Notes under the pieces: model-generated
Databases searched by the model: none
Seen by the model: the letters and a program-made list of their open reading frames with translations, nothing else
What the model was told of the DNA's origin: nothing
Part shown: piece by piece, positions 34,934-43,540 of the stretch
Layout: each line of letters opens with the position of its first letter
Position numbering within the stretch: the first letter of the stretch is position 1
Made by a program: the position numbers and the translations under genes
DNA from: an uncultured Armatimonadota bacterium
GTDB lineage: Bacteria > Armatimonadota > Fimbriimonadia > Fimbriimonadales > Fimbriimonadaceae
Direction: 5' to 3'
DNA length: 64,000 bases
Assembly: GCA_903904815.1 (NCBI GenBank)
Contig: CAIVDU010000053.1
Span: 124,001-188,000, forward strand

Positions 34934-35674
34934 GCGATGGGGAGGGAAGGGAGGGGGAAAATAGCTGTCCTGCGTCGCGAAAGCGACTCCAAATCGAGTC
35001 TGAACCCCCAAAAAAGATGTGGGTAATGACAAGCCTTCGGGGGTCGGGGAAAACATCGGGATCTTTCCCCGGGGTCTTCGACCCCGCGCTATTTTCTTTG
35101 AACCCCTTCGGGGGTCATCAGCCCTGATCCTGAAGGGATCGAAGAGGGTAGCCGGTGCGTCGACTCCGGGTCGACCACCGGACAGTTGCCACAAGTCGCT
35201 CGACCCCCGAAGGGCGGTCGCATATTCTCCGACCGCATCACTCCAATACTCCGCCACTCCACCACCCCGCCGCCAAAGGCGACTCTGCCCACCCCGCCAC
35301 CGACAAAGGCGTTCGCCCAAGCTCCGCCCGAAGCACTCCAATTCTCTACCCTCGAATACCGCTCGCGCTCAGCAGGCCGGGACACAAATCATTCCCGGGC
35401 TACGCAGACAATCTTAAAACCCAGAGCAAGGCACCAAATACAGCGCCAAACAATTTGATTTCGGGGGGTCGCTTCGCGACGCAGGTTCAAATTGACCCTC
35501 ACCCCGCCCTCTCCCGCGTACGCTGCGCTGCAGGAGAGGGAGCATTTGGGCCACGTCGGGGGTTTTGAGATTGTCTCTACGGTTGTCAGGGCAATTCCGA
35601 TACATGGAATTCCGGACCGCATTACTCCACCACTCCACCACTCCGCAGCCAAAGGCTGCACGGGCCGCTAGCTG
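34934..35674. other. Repeat-rich non-coding region
   Basis: 741 bases with no credible gene. It contains many short TTCG- or GAA-loop hairpins (CCTTCGGGG, GGTCGCTTCGCGACG, GGGTCTTCGACCC), two copies of GACCGCATyACTCCA followed by CTCC-rich runs (35231 on and 35615 on), and an inverted repeat pair described separately. The region looks like remnants of small non-autonomous elements. Confidence 0.6.
35406..35576. repeat. MITE-like element bounded by a 17-bp inverted repeat
   Basis: AGACAATCTTAAAACCC (35406-35422) is matched inverted by GGGTTTTGAGATTGTCT (35560-35576) with one mismatch. Inside lies CCCTCACCCCGCCCTCTCCC...GGAGAGGG (35493-35540), a type of intergenic hairpin seen in many bacterial genomes. 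The size is 171 bases and there is no coding capacity. Confidence 0.5.
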
Positions 35675-36280
35675 CTACGCCTTGCTGCTCGCCGACGGTC
35701 GAATGACGTCAACCGGATCGGTCACTTCGAAGTGGCCCAACGACTCAATCGGCTGTCCGTTGACCAAAATCTGGAACTTGTTCACGTCAGGAAGTTGGCC
35801 TAGGCTCACCTGGAGGGCCTTGATGAAACTTGCCTCCTGCGAACTGCCAAAACCATCTTGGATTTCCGGCGAGAAGTCGAGAAGCGCGATGTGGTCCTTG
35901 ATCTGAACGCTATTCGCCTTTACCGTGTCCTGGTGGACCGCTTTCAGGCACTCGTTGGCGAGATAAACGGCGGGTTGCTCGCCATCCGGGAGCTGATCGG
36001 TGGTGGAGGCCAGGACGACGTCATCACCTTGGATCACGGGGGAGTGCAGCGTGAGCTGAGTTCCCGACTGACCGTCCGATTCGCCGACGGATGGGCGGCT
36101 CTTGTGAGTCGATGAAGCGACCGGCGCATCCGACTCCAGCGGGCGGCTCACCTCGGAAACGTTGCGGTGGGCCATCGGGCCAAACTTGACGTAGGCGGTA
36201 GCCCCCAAGACCATCGCTCCAATGAGCGTCAAGACCAAGGCCGATCTCACGGCCACTCCTCTGTTACTTCGTGCTGGCAT
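35675..36280 (-). CDS. GerMN-domain protein
   Basis: 201 residues. One N-terminal membrane anchor (about 12-32), a low-complexity linker (about 40-80), then a GerMN-like domain (about 90-190) with VYLANECLKAV..., DFSPEIQDGF and VNGQPIESLGHFEV. GerMN domains occur in spore and cell-wall proteins and are thought to bind cell-wall components. It overlaps the upstream amidase gene by 17 bases, supporting a joint cell-wall role. Confidence 0.85.
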   Translation of the reverse strand: MPARSNRGVAVRSALVLTLIGAMVLGATAYVKFGPMAHRNVSEVSRPLESDAPVASSTHKSRPSVGESDGQSGTQLTLHSPVIQGDDVVLASTTDQLPDGEQPAVYLANECLKAVHQDTVKANSVQIKDHIALLDFSPEIQDGFGSSQEASFIKALQVSLGQLPDVNKFQILVNGQPIESLGHFEVTDPVDVIRPSASSKA

Positions 36281-37859
36281 CGCCTAGATACACCTTTAGA
36301 CCTTTTACGACGGCAGCGGGAACGACCTTCTGGAAGTCGGTCTGGCACAGCCGCTTAACATCCCGAGGATGATTGATAAACCCTAACTCTAAGAGCACCG
36401 ATGGCATCTTTGTGTTCCGGAGGACGGAAAAGCCCGACCGGTAGATCTTGCCGTCGCTCCAGACTCCGAGATTAGGAACGCCACTCACGCGGGCAACCTC
36501 GGCCTGGATGCATTCGCCCATCAACCGGCTGACTCCCTTTCCGAAATGGTGGAAGGTGATGCCGCCTGACTGCGAGCCTTCGCCGCCGGTGGAGTTGATG
36601 TGGCAAGAGATGAAGAAATCGGCATGGTTGCTGTTAGCGATGTCGGCCCGCGTGGTCAAGGGGATGAACACATCGGTTTGTCTCGTCATGATAACCGTGG
36701 CCCCTTCGGCTGCTAGGTCCTTTGCGAGTTCCCGACCGATGGCGAGCGTGAGATCTTTCTCGCACACGCCGTAACCCTTCGCTCCGCTATCATGTCCGCC
36801 GTGCCCGGGGTCGACCACGACGACTTTGCCCGCCAAGCGACCGTTTCCGACCTCCGGCTTCAGCAGTTGAACCTTGATTGTGTCGCCATCCACCCAGACT
36901 GTCGCGCCCATCGGCCGACTCAGGTGGTAGGTGAGCACGATGTTTGCGCCATCGACGCGACTCTCAATCTTCGCAACCGCATCCGTGTTGAGGCGAAATC
37001 CGTACGGAACCACGCCGACCGAAGAGGGAAGGATCAAGATCAACGTTGACGGATCCGGCTTCTGATATTCGGGACTATGCGGGGATCCAGACTTCAGACC
37101 AACCGTGAACTGGGTCTCCGTCCCCGTATCGATCTCAACCGACATCGGGATCCCAGGACCGGGATTGATGGGAGGAGGCGGTGGCGTCGTGCTGGTAAGC
37201 GGAGTGGCAGTGGCAGCGGGTGGCGCAACCGGCGGGTTGACTTCAAGCGTGAAATCGTTGGTCGGCGCGATGGGCGTGGAAGGGACGACCGGAAGGAAAG
37301 TGGTGTCCACAACGACCCGCACCACGTTCCGCTTGTATTGGAACGCGCGGGAATAGACGTCGAAGTCCTCAGTGGTCTTCGGTCCGAGACGGGCGCCTTC
37401 AAGATCAATCACCACCCGATTGGGGCTGGTGAGGATGTAAGCCTTCGGTTTGACCGTGAGCGGGGACTTCGCCGTGACAACGCCCTTTCGGCTCGAAAGA
37501 GCATCGATAAGCGAGAAAACCTCGAGTGTTTCGGTCTCCGGTATCCATTCACTTTGGGCGTGGAGCTTGTCCAGCGCTTGGCGCAAAGCAATCGTGACCT
37601 TGCCGGCAATATTTCGGGTGGCGACGGTGAAACTCTGACCCTCGGCTTCGACTTGGGCCTGGTCATTTTGGACGGAAGCCTGCCAACCCCACGAGGAAAC
37701 CTCATCGATTGGCACGAAGCATTCCTCTCCCAAGCGATAGGCGCGTTGGGGGACTGAGTTTAAGTGGGTGTACAGTACGTCGGCTGAACGGACCTGGGCC
37801 GCATTTGCCGTCGTTAACAGTCCCATCCATGGAACCAATCCGAGGAAAATTCGCTTCAT
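36264..37859 (-). CDS. N-acetylmuramoyl-L-alanine amidase (Amidase_3) with AMIN and Cu-oxidase-N-like domains
   Basis: 531 residues from ATG 37859 (MKRIFLGLVPWMGLLTTANAAQ, a signal peptide). Order: a copper-amine-oxidase-N-like segment (about 25-105), an AMIN-like beta domain (about 130-340 including a Pro-rich linker), then Amidase_3 (about 345-530) with VVVDPGHGGHDSGAKG, SNHADFFISCHINS and LLELGFINH, which hold the zinc His/Glu ligands. It cleaves the amide bond between MurNAc and L-Ala in the periplasm. The GerMN gene follows in the same operon. Confidence 0.94.
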   Translation of the reverse strand: MKRIFLGLVPWMGLLTTANAAQVRSADVLYTHLNSVPQRAYRLGEECFVPIDEVSSWGWQASVQNDQAQVEAEGQSFTVATRNIAGKVTIALRQALDKLHAQSEWIPETETLEVFSLIDALSSRKGVVTAKSPLTVKPKAYILTSPNRVVIDLEGARLGPKTTEDFDVYSRAFQYKRNVVRVVVDTTFLPVVPSTPIAPTNDFTLEVNPPVAPPAATATPLTSTTPPPPPINPGPGIPMSVEIDTGTETQFTVGLKSGSPHSPEYQKPDPSTLILILPSSVGVVPYGFRLNTDAVAKIESRVDGANIVLTYHLSRPMGATVWVDGDTIKVQLLKPEVGNGRLAGKVVVVDPGHGGHDSGAKGYGVCEKDLTLAIGRELAKDLAAEGATVIMTRQTDVFIPLTTRADIANSNHADFFISCHINSTGGEGSQSGGITFHHFGKGVSRLMGECIQAEVARVSGVPNLGVWSDGKIYRSGFSVLRNTKMPSVLLELGFINHPRDVKRLCQTDFQKVVPAAVVKGLKVYLGDASTK

Positions 37860-37966
37860 CCTGAAGTTGTTATTGGAGTGTACACGTTCTGGTACAATGT
37901 GCGGGTTCCGATCTGCGATACTTGTCGCAATACTTGGAGATCCGCCCCGGCGGATGATTCTCGTGC

Positions 37967-38042
37967 GGGCGCTTAGCTCAGTTGGTAGAGCACCTCGTTT
38001 ACACCGAGGCTGTCGGGGGTTCGAGTCCCTCAGCGCCCACCA
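37967..38042 (+). tRNA. tRNA-Val (anticodon UAC), CCA encoded
   Basis: 76 bases. The acceptor stem GGGCGCT/AGCGCCC is perfect, the D-arm (TAGCTCAGTTGGTAGAGC) is standard, the anticodon stem CCTCG/CGAGG encloses TTTACAC with anticodon TAC, and the T-arm holds TTCGAGT. The CCA tail is encoded at 38040-38042. A copy of its anticodon-to-T-arm segment lies at 50145-50169, making this the apparent left attachment site of an island. Confidence 0.97.
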
Positions 38043-38082
38043 CTTCTCACAGCTCCGCTTAGCTTCTGGTATCGTTGGTTCC

Positions 38083-38526
38083 ATGGGAGCGGCGCTGAAC
38101 CTGATTCGTGTCGTTAGGTCGCGAGCCCAACTCGCGGCTCTCCTAGGGTTGGCTTTGATCATTGGGTGGACTGCCTCCACCCGGCTGATGGTCTGCACTC
38201 CACTTGGCATTCATTGCCCGACCGCCAGCGTCCAATCAGTCACCGTTCCGGTGAAGTCTTGCTGCGGGCAGGGGGTCGGGTATGCGTCCCGTAAGCCCAT
38301 GCCGGGCGAGCATGGCTTTGTTCAGTGCCGTTGCGCCGAAAAGCGCGCGGGTCAGCAACAGGCAAACACAGGCTCAGGCACTCCGCACTTCGAGTTGTTT
38401 GTCTCGGAGCCCTTTACGATCGTAGTGCCAGAGCGAACGCCGGAGGCAGTCGTGCGCTCGGCCGCTACGGCAGCTACCGTTGCCGTGGCCATAGAGCCTC
38501 TTGTTCCTCCCCCTTCGCTGGTCTGA
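38083..38526 (+). CDS. Cys-rich exported protein of unknown function
   Basis: 147 residues from ATG 38083, the first gene after the tRNA. One N-terminal membrane segment (about 16-35, AALLGLALIIGW) is followed by a short region with six cysteines (VCTPLGIHC, KSCCGQG, CRC) in about 60 residues, suggesting metal binding or disulfides, then a Pro/Thr-rich end. No family is recognised. It precedes the redox cassette, so a metal-related job is possible but speculative. Confidence 0.65.
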   Translation: MGAALNLIRVVRSRAQLAALLGLALIIGWTASTRLMVCTPLGIHCPTASVQSVTVPVKSCCGQGVGYASRKPMPGEHGFVQCRCAEKRAGQQQANTGSGTPHFELFVSEPFTIVVPERTPEAVVRSAATAATVAVAIEPLVPPPSLV

Positions 38527-38607
38527 AAACCTTTCGGCACGGCTGGCTCGTGCCCGTTTCAGACTTCCGTCGCGCCTGCGGAAGATAGCTGCAGGCCCAC
38601 GATCCCT

Positions 38608-38621
38608 AGGAGGGGATTAAC
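38608..38621 (+). promoter_or_regulatory. Strong ribosome binding site before the non-canonical prepilin start
   Basis: AGGAGG at 38608-38613 lies 8 bases before the ATC that begins the prepilin frame. The next in-frame ATG is over 50 codons downstream and would remove the prepilin leader, so this site decides the start. Confidence 0.7.
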
Positions 38622-39449
38622 ATCAGATCCAAAGCGTTTACGCTCATTGAGCTTCTCGTCGTCATCGCGATCATCGCGATTCTCGCAGCCATACTGTTTC
38701 CGGTCTTCGCCCAGGCCAAGGAAGCGGCCAGGAAAACCCAAGACCTCTCGAATCTCAAGCAACTCGACCTCGCATTCATCATGTATGCGGGCGACAATGA
38801 CGATAGGGCCGTACCCTCTGGCTTCGTCGGATGGAATCCAACCGGACCCAACCTCCTGTGGTACGGAATGGTAAACGGGAGCGACATGATGGCGGCAGGC
38901 GGCGGGAGCCCTGCGAACCCGCTCACGTCGCCCATGTACCCGTACATGAAGGACGTCCAATTCATGGGCGATCCGGACGCAACCCAGATCCCGAACGGAG
39001 GATTCTTTGGATACACGGACTATGGCTATAACCAACAGTACATAGGCGGTTACGGAGACCTCTTCGGCCCGGGGCCCCAGGGCTGGCTTTCGCAATACGC
39101 CTATGCGCCCGCCTCCCTGACTTCCTTTGGCCATCCAGCCGAAACCGTCGTATTTACTGACGCGGCTTACGCCGACGACATCAATCCAATATCCTTGCAG
39201 AAGGATGCGTGGCTGTTGCCACCTTCAACGGGGCCTCTTTTTGGAAGTGACGAATACTGCGAGACGACGCACGGGCTCCACGGAGGCGGCGTCGCGAACG
39301 TATCCTGGCTGGACGGACACGCAAAGTCGGTGAAGCCGAATGTTGTTTCGACCGACCCGCTCCATAAGAAATGGAACCTGGGTTACGTGGAGAAGACCGC
39401 TTCCCCGCCGAACGACTACTACTACGGCGGCCCGGAGGTACAGCCATGA
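38622..39449 (+). CDS. Prepilin-type protein, H-X9-DG family, with ATC start
   Basis: 275 residues. The frame begins [21 protein letters not shown], the type IV prepilin N-terminal leader with the Glu5 (FTLIE) expected. The C-terminal half has [11 protein letters not shown] (DGH motif) typical of the H-X9-DG family. In-frame TAG at 38607-38609 and no ATG/GTG/TTG before the leader force an ATC (or ATT) start, supported by AGGAGG. Its end overlaps the next gene (ATGA). It is probably processed by a prepilin peptidase and exported. Confidence 0.85.
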   Translation: MRSKAFTLIELLVVIAIIAILAAILFPVFAQAKEAARKTQDLSNLKQLDLAFIMYAGDNDDRAVPSGFVGWNPTGPNLLWYGMVNGSDMMAAGGGSPANPLTSPMYPYMKDVQFMGDPDATQIPNGGFFGYTDYGYNQQYIGGYGDLFGPGPQGWLSQYAYAPASLTSFGHPAETVVFTDAAYADDINPISLQKDAWLLPPSTGPLFGSDEYCETTHGLHGGGVANVSWLDGHAKSVKPNVVSTDPLHKKWNLGYVEKTASPPNDYYYGGPEVQP

Positions 39450-40348
39450 CAAGACGTGAGTTCATGGTCGGATCCACGGCGATGCTCGGCGCAACGGCGA
39501 TAGCATCGCCTGCCGCGTTAGCGAAAGACAATGCGAATCGCCGGGAGCAAGCTGCCGCGAAACCGCTCCGATTACCAAGAGGGCCGATCAGCGTTGCCTT
39601 CTTGGTTTCCGAGGGCTTCCAGATGATCGACTTCGCGGGACCCTGGGAGATCTTTCAAGACGTCACGGACCCCAAGTCGGGCAAGCCTTCGTTCGAACTG
39701 TTTACGGTCAGCCGCACTGGCACGCCGCTCAAGGCGAGCGGCGGGTTGAAGGTGACCCCGGACCATGCTTTCGCAGACGCTCCCGTACCCAATGTCCTTG
39801 TGATTCCCGCCCAGACGGACAAGAGCGCTGACGTCCTTGCCTGGATTCGGAAGGTGGCGGCACACGCCGACGTCACGATGTCGGTATGCACCGGAGCATT
39901 CCTTCTCGCAGAGGCTGGTCTTTTGGACGGGCTCCCTGCGACCACGCACCACGGCGCGTATAACATCCTCGCCGTGGAGCATCCCCACGTTAAGGTCGTG
40001 GAAAAAGTCCGCTTCGTGGACACCGGGAGGGTCGCTACCGCCAGCGGTCTGTCCGCCGGAATCGACCTTGCTCTGCATATCGTTGCGCGCTACTTTGGCG
40101 CGGCAATCGCCGACCAAACGGCAACCTACGTTGAGTACGCGGGCTACGGCTGGAAAAACCCTCACGACACTGGCGACCTTTTTTCGCGCATTGATAAGGA
40201 GCATAAAGGTCTGGAATGCCCGGTCTGCCACATGGGGCCCATCGGGAAGGATGTCTCCACTCTGTACGAGGGCAAAACCTACTACTTCTGTTCGGACAAC
40301 TGCCGGAGGATCTTTTTTAAGCAACCGGCGAGATTCGTCAAGCACTGA
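39446..40348 (+). CDS. Tat-exported DJ-1/PfpI protein with C-terminal YHS domain
   Basis: 300 residues from ATG 39446. The N-terminus [26 protein letters not shown] is a Tat signal (TRREFM). A DJ-1/PfpI domain (about 45-240) has [33 protein letters not shown] with the nucleophilic-elbow Cys, and [10 protein letters not shown] region. The last 45 residues ([14 protein letters not shown]...[19 protein letters not shown]) are a YHS-like metal-binding domain with CxxC and CxxxC. This order is an uncommon fusion. It probably acts in the periplasm on metals or reactive carbonyls. Confidence 0.85.
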   Translation: MTRREFMVGSTAMLGATAIASPAALAKDNANRREQAAAKPLRLPRGPISVAFLVSEGFQMIDFAGPWEIFQDVTDPKSGKPSFELFTVSRTGTPLKASGGLKVTPDHAFADAPVPNVLVIPAQTDKSADVLAWIRKVAAHADVTMSVCTGAFLLAEAGLLDGLPATTHHGAYNILAVEHPHVKVVEKVRFVDTGRVATASGLSAGIDLALHIVARYFGAAIADQTATYVEYAGYGWKNPHDTGDLFSRIDKEHKGLECPVCHMGPIGKDVSTLYEGKTYYFCSDNCRRIFFKQPARFVKH

Positions 40349-40422
40349 TCGCACCACGTAGGGGGACATTCCCCGGCGGCTGTCAAAGCAGCATTGCTGG
40401 GTGTGGCCCGTCCACCAAGGAA

Positions 40423-41196
40423 ATGAATTTGAAAATCAAGGCATTCACGCTCATCGAATTACTCGTCGTCATCGCGATCATCGCGATCCTCGCCGCCATC
40501 CTCTTCCCAGTCTTCGCCCAGGCAAAGGCTGCCGCTAAAAAGACCGTTTGCTTATCAAACGGCAAGCAGATTGGCATCGCACTCCTGCTCTATCTCAACG
40601 ACTACGACGACCAGTATCCTCAGGAACATCCTTCAACCAGCAATCCGGTTATCGACGACGCGGACGCTCAACTAGAGAGCGTGGACTACGGTTCGCCGCA
40701 ACTGGCGATCCTGCCTTACGTGTCGTCAAAGAGTGTCGACAAGACGCAGATCTACTTTTGTCCGTCCGACCCTGATCCGCATGGCCAAACGCTCCTTGAC
40801 TCAAATGGAAACTGTCTTGCAAACGGCGCCCCGCCACCAGCGCCCGGGTATCTGAACAGCATCGTCCTGAACGCTTACTACCTGTTCGGAATGAACCAGA
40901 GTCAGGTAACAACTCCCAGCCAGTCGGTGTACATCAACGAGCGGAACAACGCGGACTGTGACGTCCACTACCACCCGTGGCTTGGCGAGGTCGGCGATTC
41001 AAACGGAAATCCGTACACGGCGGCCGTTCCGACAGCTGCGGATCTTGGCGTGCCCGTGTTTGCAATCGCCTCCACGCGGCACGGGAATGGATCGAATGGT
41101 TCGTACTGCGATGGCCATTCGCGGTGGGAACCGTTCGGAGCCATGCGCAAGCCCTTCGACGGTCACCTGCTGTTCGGCGAGTTTCAGGCTTTCTGA
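40423..41196 (+). CDS. Prepilin-type protein, H-X9-DG family
   Basis: 257 residues starting [20 protein letters not shown] with a normal ATG preceded by AAGGAA. The leader and the [15 protein letters not shown] segment closely match the other prepilin in the cassette. The C-terminus has [18 protein letters not shown]. Several cysteines (about five) occur in the head. Its stop shares bases with the next start (TGATG). The two prepilins are paralogues with different heads. Confidence 0.92.
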   Translation: MNLKIKAFTLIELLVVIAIIAILAAILFPVFAQAKAAAKKTVCLSNGKQIGIALLLYLNDYDDQYPQEHPSTSNPVIDDADAQLESVDYGSPQLAILPYVSSKSVDKTQIYFCPSDPDPHGQTLLDSNGNCLANGAPPPAPGYLNSIVLNAYYLFGMNQSQVTTPSQSVYINERNNADCDVHYHPWLGEVGDSNGNPYTAAVPTAADLGVPVFAIASTRHGNGSNGSYCDGHSRWEPFGAMRKPFDGHLLFGEFQAF

Positions 41197-41951
41197 TGGA
41201 CAAGACTAAAATCACCAGACTTGGGCATGGCGGCAAACGGCATCCGACCCGCTCCAACGCCTCGACCTGGTTCCTGATTCTGGCGGCGGGGCCTGCCGCC
41301 TTGTTCGGGGCGCTGACGGCGTACGTTTCGATTTCCAATGCGAACCTGCCCAAACCCCCGGCGCCGCCCGAGCAACTGGTGTTCAGGGACGGCGAAGACC
41401 ATCCGGTGACACGAGAAATGGCCAAGGTCGCCAAAGAGATGGGCGGAGCGAAGGCCGCTCCTTTTCAGGCTGTGGACCTCAACGGGGCCAATGTCTCGCT
41501 GGCGTCGCTGACGAAGGGCAAGCCGTTGGTTTTGTTCTTCGTCGAACTCCAGTGCCCCTGCTGCAAGGGGGCGAAGCCGTACATCGACCGGATCCAGGAC
41601 TATTACCACGACGCGTGCAACGTCGTGGGAGTCATCGACGCGAGCCCGAAAATGGCGAAACTGTGGTCAGAGGCCGTCCGCCCGGAATTCCCGATCATTC
41701 CCGACCCGAAGATGGACATCATCCGTGCCTTCCAGGCGCAGAGGGGCGTGTACACCACGCTCGTTTCTCCCGGCGGCCGCATCGTGAAGGCCTATCCCGG
41801 CTATAGCCAGGACATGCTCCGCGACATCACGGACAAGATCGAGCGCCTCAGCGGTATTGCCCATCGGCCGATGCCCGTCCTACCCGCGCCCAAGACAATG
41901 ACCTCTGGGTGCATCTTTCCCGGCACGAAGCTGCCAGACGATCAAATATGA
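41196..41951 (+). CDS. Membrane-anchored thioredoxin-fold protein with CPCC motif
   Basis: 251 residues from ATG 41196. A membrane anchor (about 19-42, WFLILAAGPAALFGALTAYV) places a thioredoxin-like domain (about 90-235) in the periplasm. The segment VLFFVELQCPCCKGAKPYI carries CPCC at the active-site position, resembling the resolving site of AhpC/TSA or redoxin proteins. AFQAQRGVYTTLVSPGGRIVKAYPGYS is the usual downstream strand. It is coupled to both neighbours. Confidence 0.85.
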   Translation: MDKTKITRLGHGGKRHPTRSNASTWFLILAAGPAALFGALTAYVSISNANLPKPPAPPEQLVFRDGEDHPVTREMAKVAKEMGGAKAAPFQAVDLNGANVSLASLTKGKPLVLFFVELQCPCCKGAKPYIDRIQDYYHDACNVVGVIDASPKMAKLWSEAVRPEFPIIPDPKMDIIRAFQAQRGVYTTLVSPGGRIVKAYPGYSQDMLRDITDKIERLSGIAHRPMPVLPAPKTMTSGCIFPGTKLPDDQI

Positions 41952-42469
41952 ACACCTCATCCAAAACCCTTCTTACAATCCTCGTTGCCGCTCTTGCCGG
42001 AAAGTCATTGGCAGGCAACAAGGTTGCTCCGGCGTTTACGGCGAAGGCGTCGGACGGAAAGACCTACACGTTAGAGAGCCTGACGGCAGGCAAGCCGACG
42101 CTCCTGATGTTCTTTTCCGCAGGGTGCGAGCATAACCCGGGCGGAATAAAAGATCTCAACCGCCTGAAAGCCTTGTTCGGCGGCAAGGTTCGGGTGGCCG
42201 GCATGACGAATCTCGATCCTCGCCAGACGAAGGAGTTGGCGACGAAGTACCACGCCAAGTTTCCCATCCTTTCCGACCAGATGGCCGCCACGATCGGAGC
42301 GTTCGGCGGCAAGGCCGGGCTGGACAATGCGCTCATCCTCCCGAACGGCGAGATCGCGCACGTGTGGATGGGCTACGACCGGACCACCATTAAGCAGGTC
42401 GAGATACTTCTGGACAGAAGTCACGGTCCGCACCTGAACCTCGACCTCTCGACTTTTCCAAAGACCTGA
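41948..42469 (+). CDS. Exported redoxin-like protein without CxxC
   Basis: 173 residues from ATG 41948 (ATGA overlap with the previous gene). A signal peptide (ILVAALAGKSLAG) is followed by a redoxin fold: VAPAFTAKASDGKTYTLESL, LLMFFSAGCEHN at the active site, and LDNALILPNGEIAHVWMGY. The single Cys of GCEHN replaces the CxxC pair of classical thioredoxins, so it may act as a one-Cys peroxidase or a chaperone. Partner of the preceding CPCC protein by position. Confidence 0.83.
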   Translation: MNTSSKTLLTILVAALAGKSLAGNKVAPAFTAKASDGKTYTLESLTAGKPTLLMFFSAGCEHNPGGIKDLNRLKALFGGKVRVAGMTNLDPRQTKELATKYHAKFPILSDQMAATIGAFGGKAGLDNALILPNGEIAHVWMGYDRTTIKQVEILLDRSHGPHLNLDLSTFPKT

Positions 42470-42571
42470 GAGGCCGGATGCGCCATCGGCATGAACATGT
42501 GACCCAACACTCTCGGGTTGGGGCCGAAAACGGACCCAACTCAGCTTCCACACCGACTAGGAGGCAATCAA

Positions 42572-43318
42572 TTGTCAGAAAGGAATCTTATCGATCGACG
42601 TCAATTCATCGTAGGCGCGGCAGCCGTTGCCGGAGGGTTAGCGGGTCCATCCGAGGCTGCATCGCGCTCCGCGTCTGCCGCACCCGCGCCGGATGCAGGT
42701 CCAAACCTCGTCCGGGTGCCGACAGCGGACGACATCAAGAAAGCCCTGAATACCGCTCCTAAAGGCATCAGCGAAGCGACTCACAAAGCGCATCTCACGC
42801 TCTGGCAAGGCTACGCGAACAAAACGAACGAGATCCGCAAGGCCCTCGCAGAGCTTGATACGGACCCATCAAAGGGTAATCAAATCTATAGCCAAACGCG
42901 GGCGCTCAAAGTGAATTACGCGTTCGCCTATGGTGGCTATAAGAATCACAACGTGTACTTCGACACTATAGGCGGCTCCGGTGGCCCCGCAACGGGTGAC
43001 ATCGGCAAACTCATCGACGCCGCACACGGCTCTTTTGAGAAGTGGGCGGCCGACATGAAGATTACCGGGCTGTCAGGCCGGGGATGGGCGTTCCTTGCCT
43101 ACGACCGGGATGAGCAACGAGTCGTCAACTTTATCGGTGATTCACAGGACACGTTTCCGGCGTGGAACTGCGACTTACTGTTGGCGCTGGACGTTTACGA
43201 GCACGCCTACTATCTCGACTTCCACACGGCCCGCGCAAAGTACATCGACGCTTGGCTGGGCGTGATCGACTGGGAAGCCGTCAACGCGCGGCTCTCAAGG
43301 GCGAAAGCGCCGTCCTGA
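42572..43318 (+). CDS. Tat-exported Fe/Mn superoxide dismutase
   Basis: 248 residues from TTG 42572, seven bases after AGGAGG (42559-42564). A Tat signal is visible (RRQFIVGAAAVAGGLAG). The SOD domain (about 60-240) keeps the metal ligands His in THKAHLTLWQ, His in YKNHNVYFD, and the Asp/His of LALDVYEHAYYLDF. It would remove superoxide in the periplasm. It ends the cassette. The Tat signal fits the neighbouring PfpI-YHS protein. Confidence 0.92.
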   Translation: MSERNLIDRRQFIVGAAAVAGGLAGPSEAASRSASAAPAPDAGPNLVRVPTADDIKKALNTAPKGISEATHKAHLTLWQGYANKTNEIRKALAELDTDPSKGNQIYSQTRALKVNYAFAYGGYKNHNVYFDTIGGSGGPATGDIGKLIDAAHGSFEKWAADMKITGLSGRGWAFLAYDRDEQRVVNFIGDSQDTFPAWNCDLLLALDVYEHAYYLDFHTARAKYIDAWLGVIDWEAVNARLSRAKAPS

Positions 43319-43337
43319 TTTTCGATGTTTTATGCTA

Positions 43338-43447
43338 GTTTGGTCTCTCAAATGTCTCTCAATTGGCGGAGCATTTGAGAGACCTCGTGAGATTCCGGTG
43401 GACTAGAATTCCTTGCGGTGAACTTGATATTTTTTCGTTCACACCGA
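43338..43447 (+). repeat. 110-bp direct repeat, left copy (att-like)
   Basis: Collinear with 49847-49956: the first 30 bases (43338-43367) are identical, the middle 44 diverge, and the last 36 (43412-43447) match 34 of 36. The end, TTTTTTCGTTCACACCGA, equals the anticodon arm of a tRNA-Val(CAC), suggesting that tRNA as the integration target. Confidence 0.85.
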
Positions 43448-43467
43448 GGCCGTCGAGAAGAGATAGT

Positions 43468-43539
43468 ACGCGTTTGGCACAGTGGTAGCGCGCCTCGTTC
43501 ACACTGAGGAGGCCACAGGTTCAAATCCTGTAACGCCCA
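43468..43539 (+). tRNA. Degenerate tRNA-Val (anticodon CAC), probably a pseudogene
   Basis: The anticodon arm (CCTCG TTCACAC TGAGG, with one G-U pair) and the T-arm (ACAGG TTCAAAT CCTGT) are intact and the anticodon is CAC. The acceptor stem ACGCGTT/AACGCCC has its first two pairs mismatched, and the D-stem has one mismatch. The following bases are CTA, not CCA. It looks like a tRNA whose 5' end was replaced, probably by integration. Confidence 0.65.
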
Positions 43540-43540
43540 C

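Larger units (their letters stand above)
33581..35034. repeat. 15-bp inverted repeat pair spanning the IS insertion
   Basis: GCTTGTCATTACCCA at 33581-33595 recurs inverted at 35020-35034, both next to CCTTCGGGG-type hairpin loops. The entry spans both copies; only the ends are repeat. The pair belongs to the repeat-rich non-coding DNA into which the IS481-type element has jumped. Confidence 0.6.

Noticed and set aside
37077-37757. 226-codon plus-strand open frame
   Set aside because: Antisense to the amidase gene, whose signal peptide and zinc motifs are clear.
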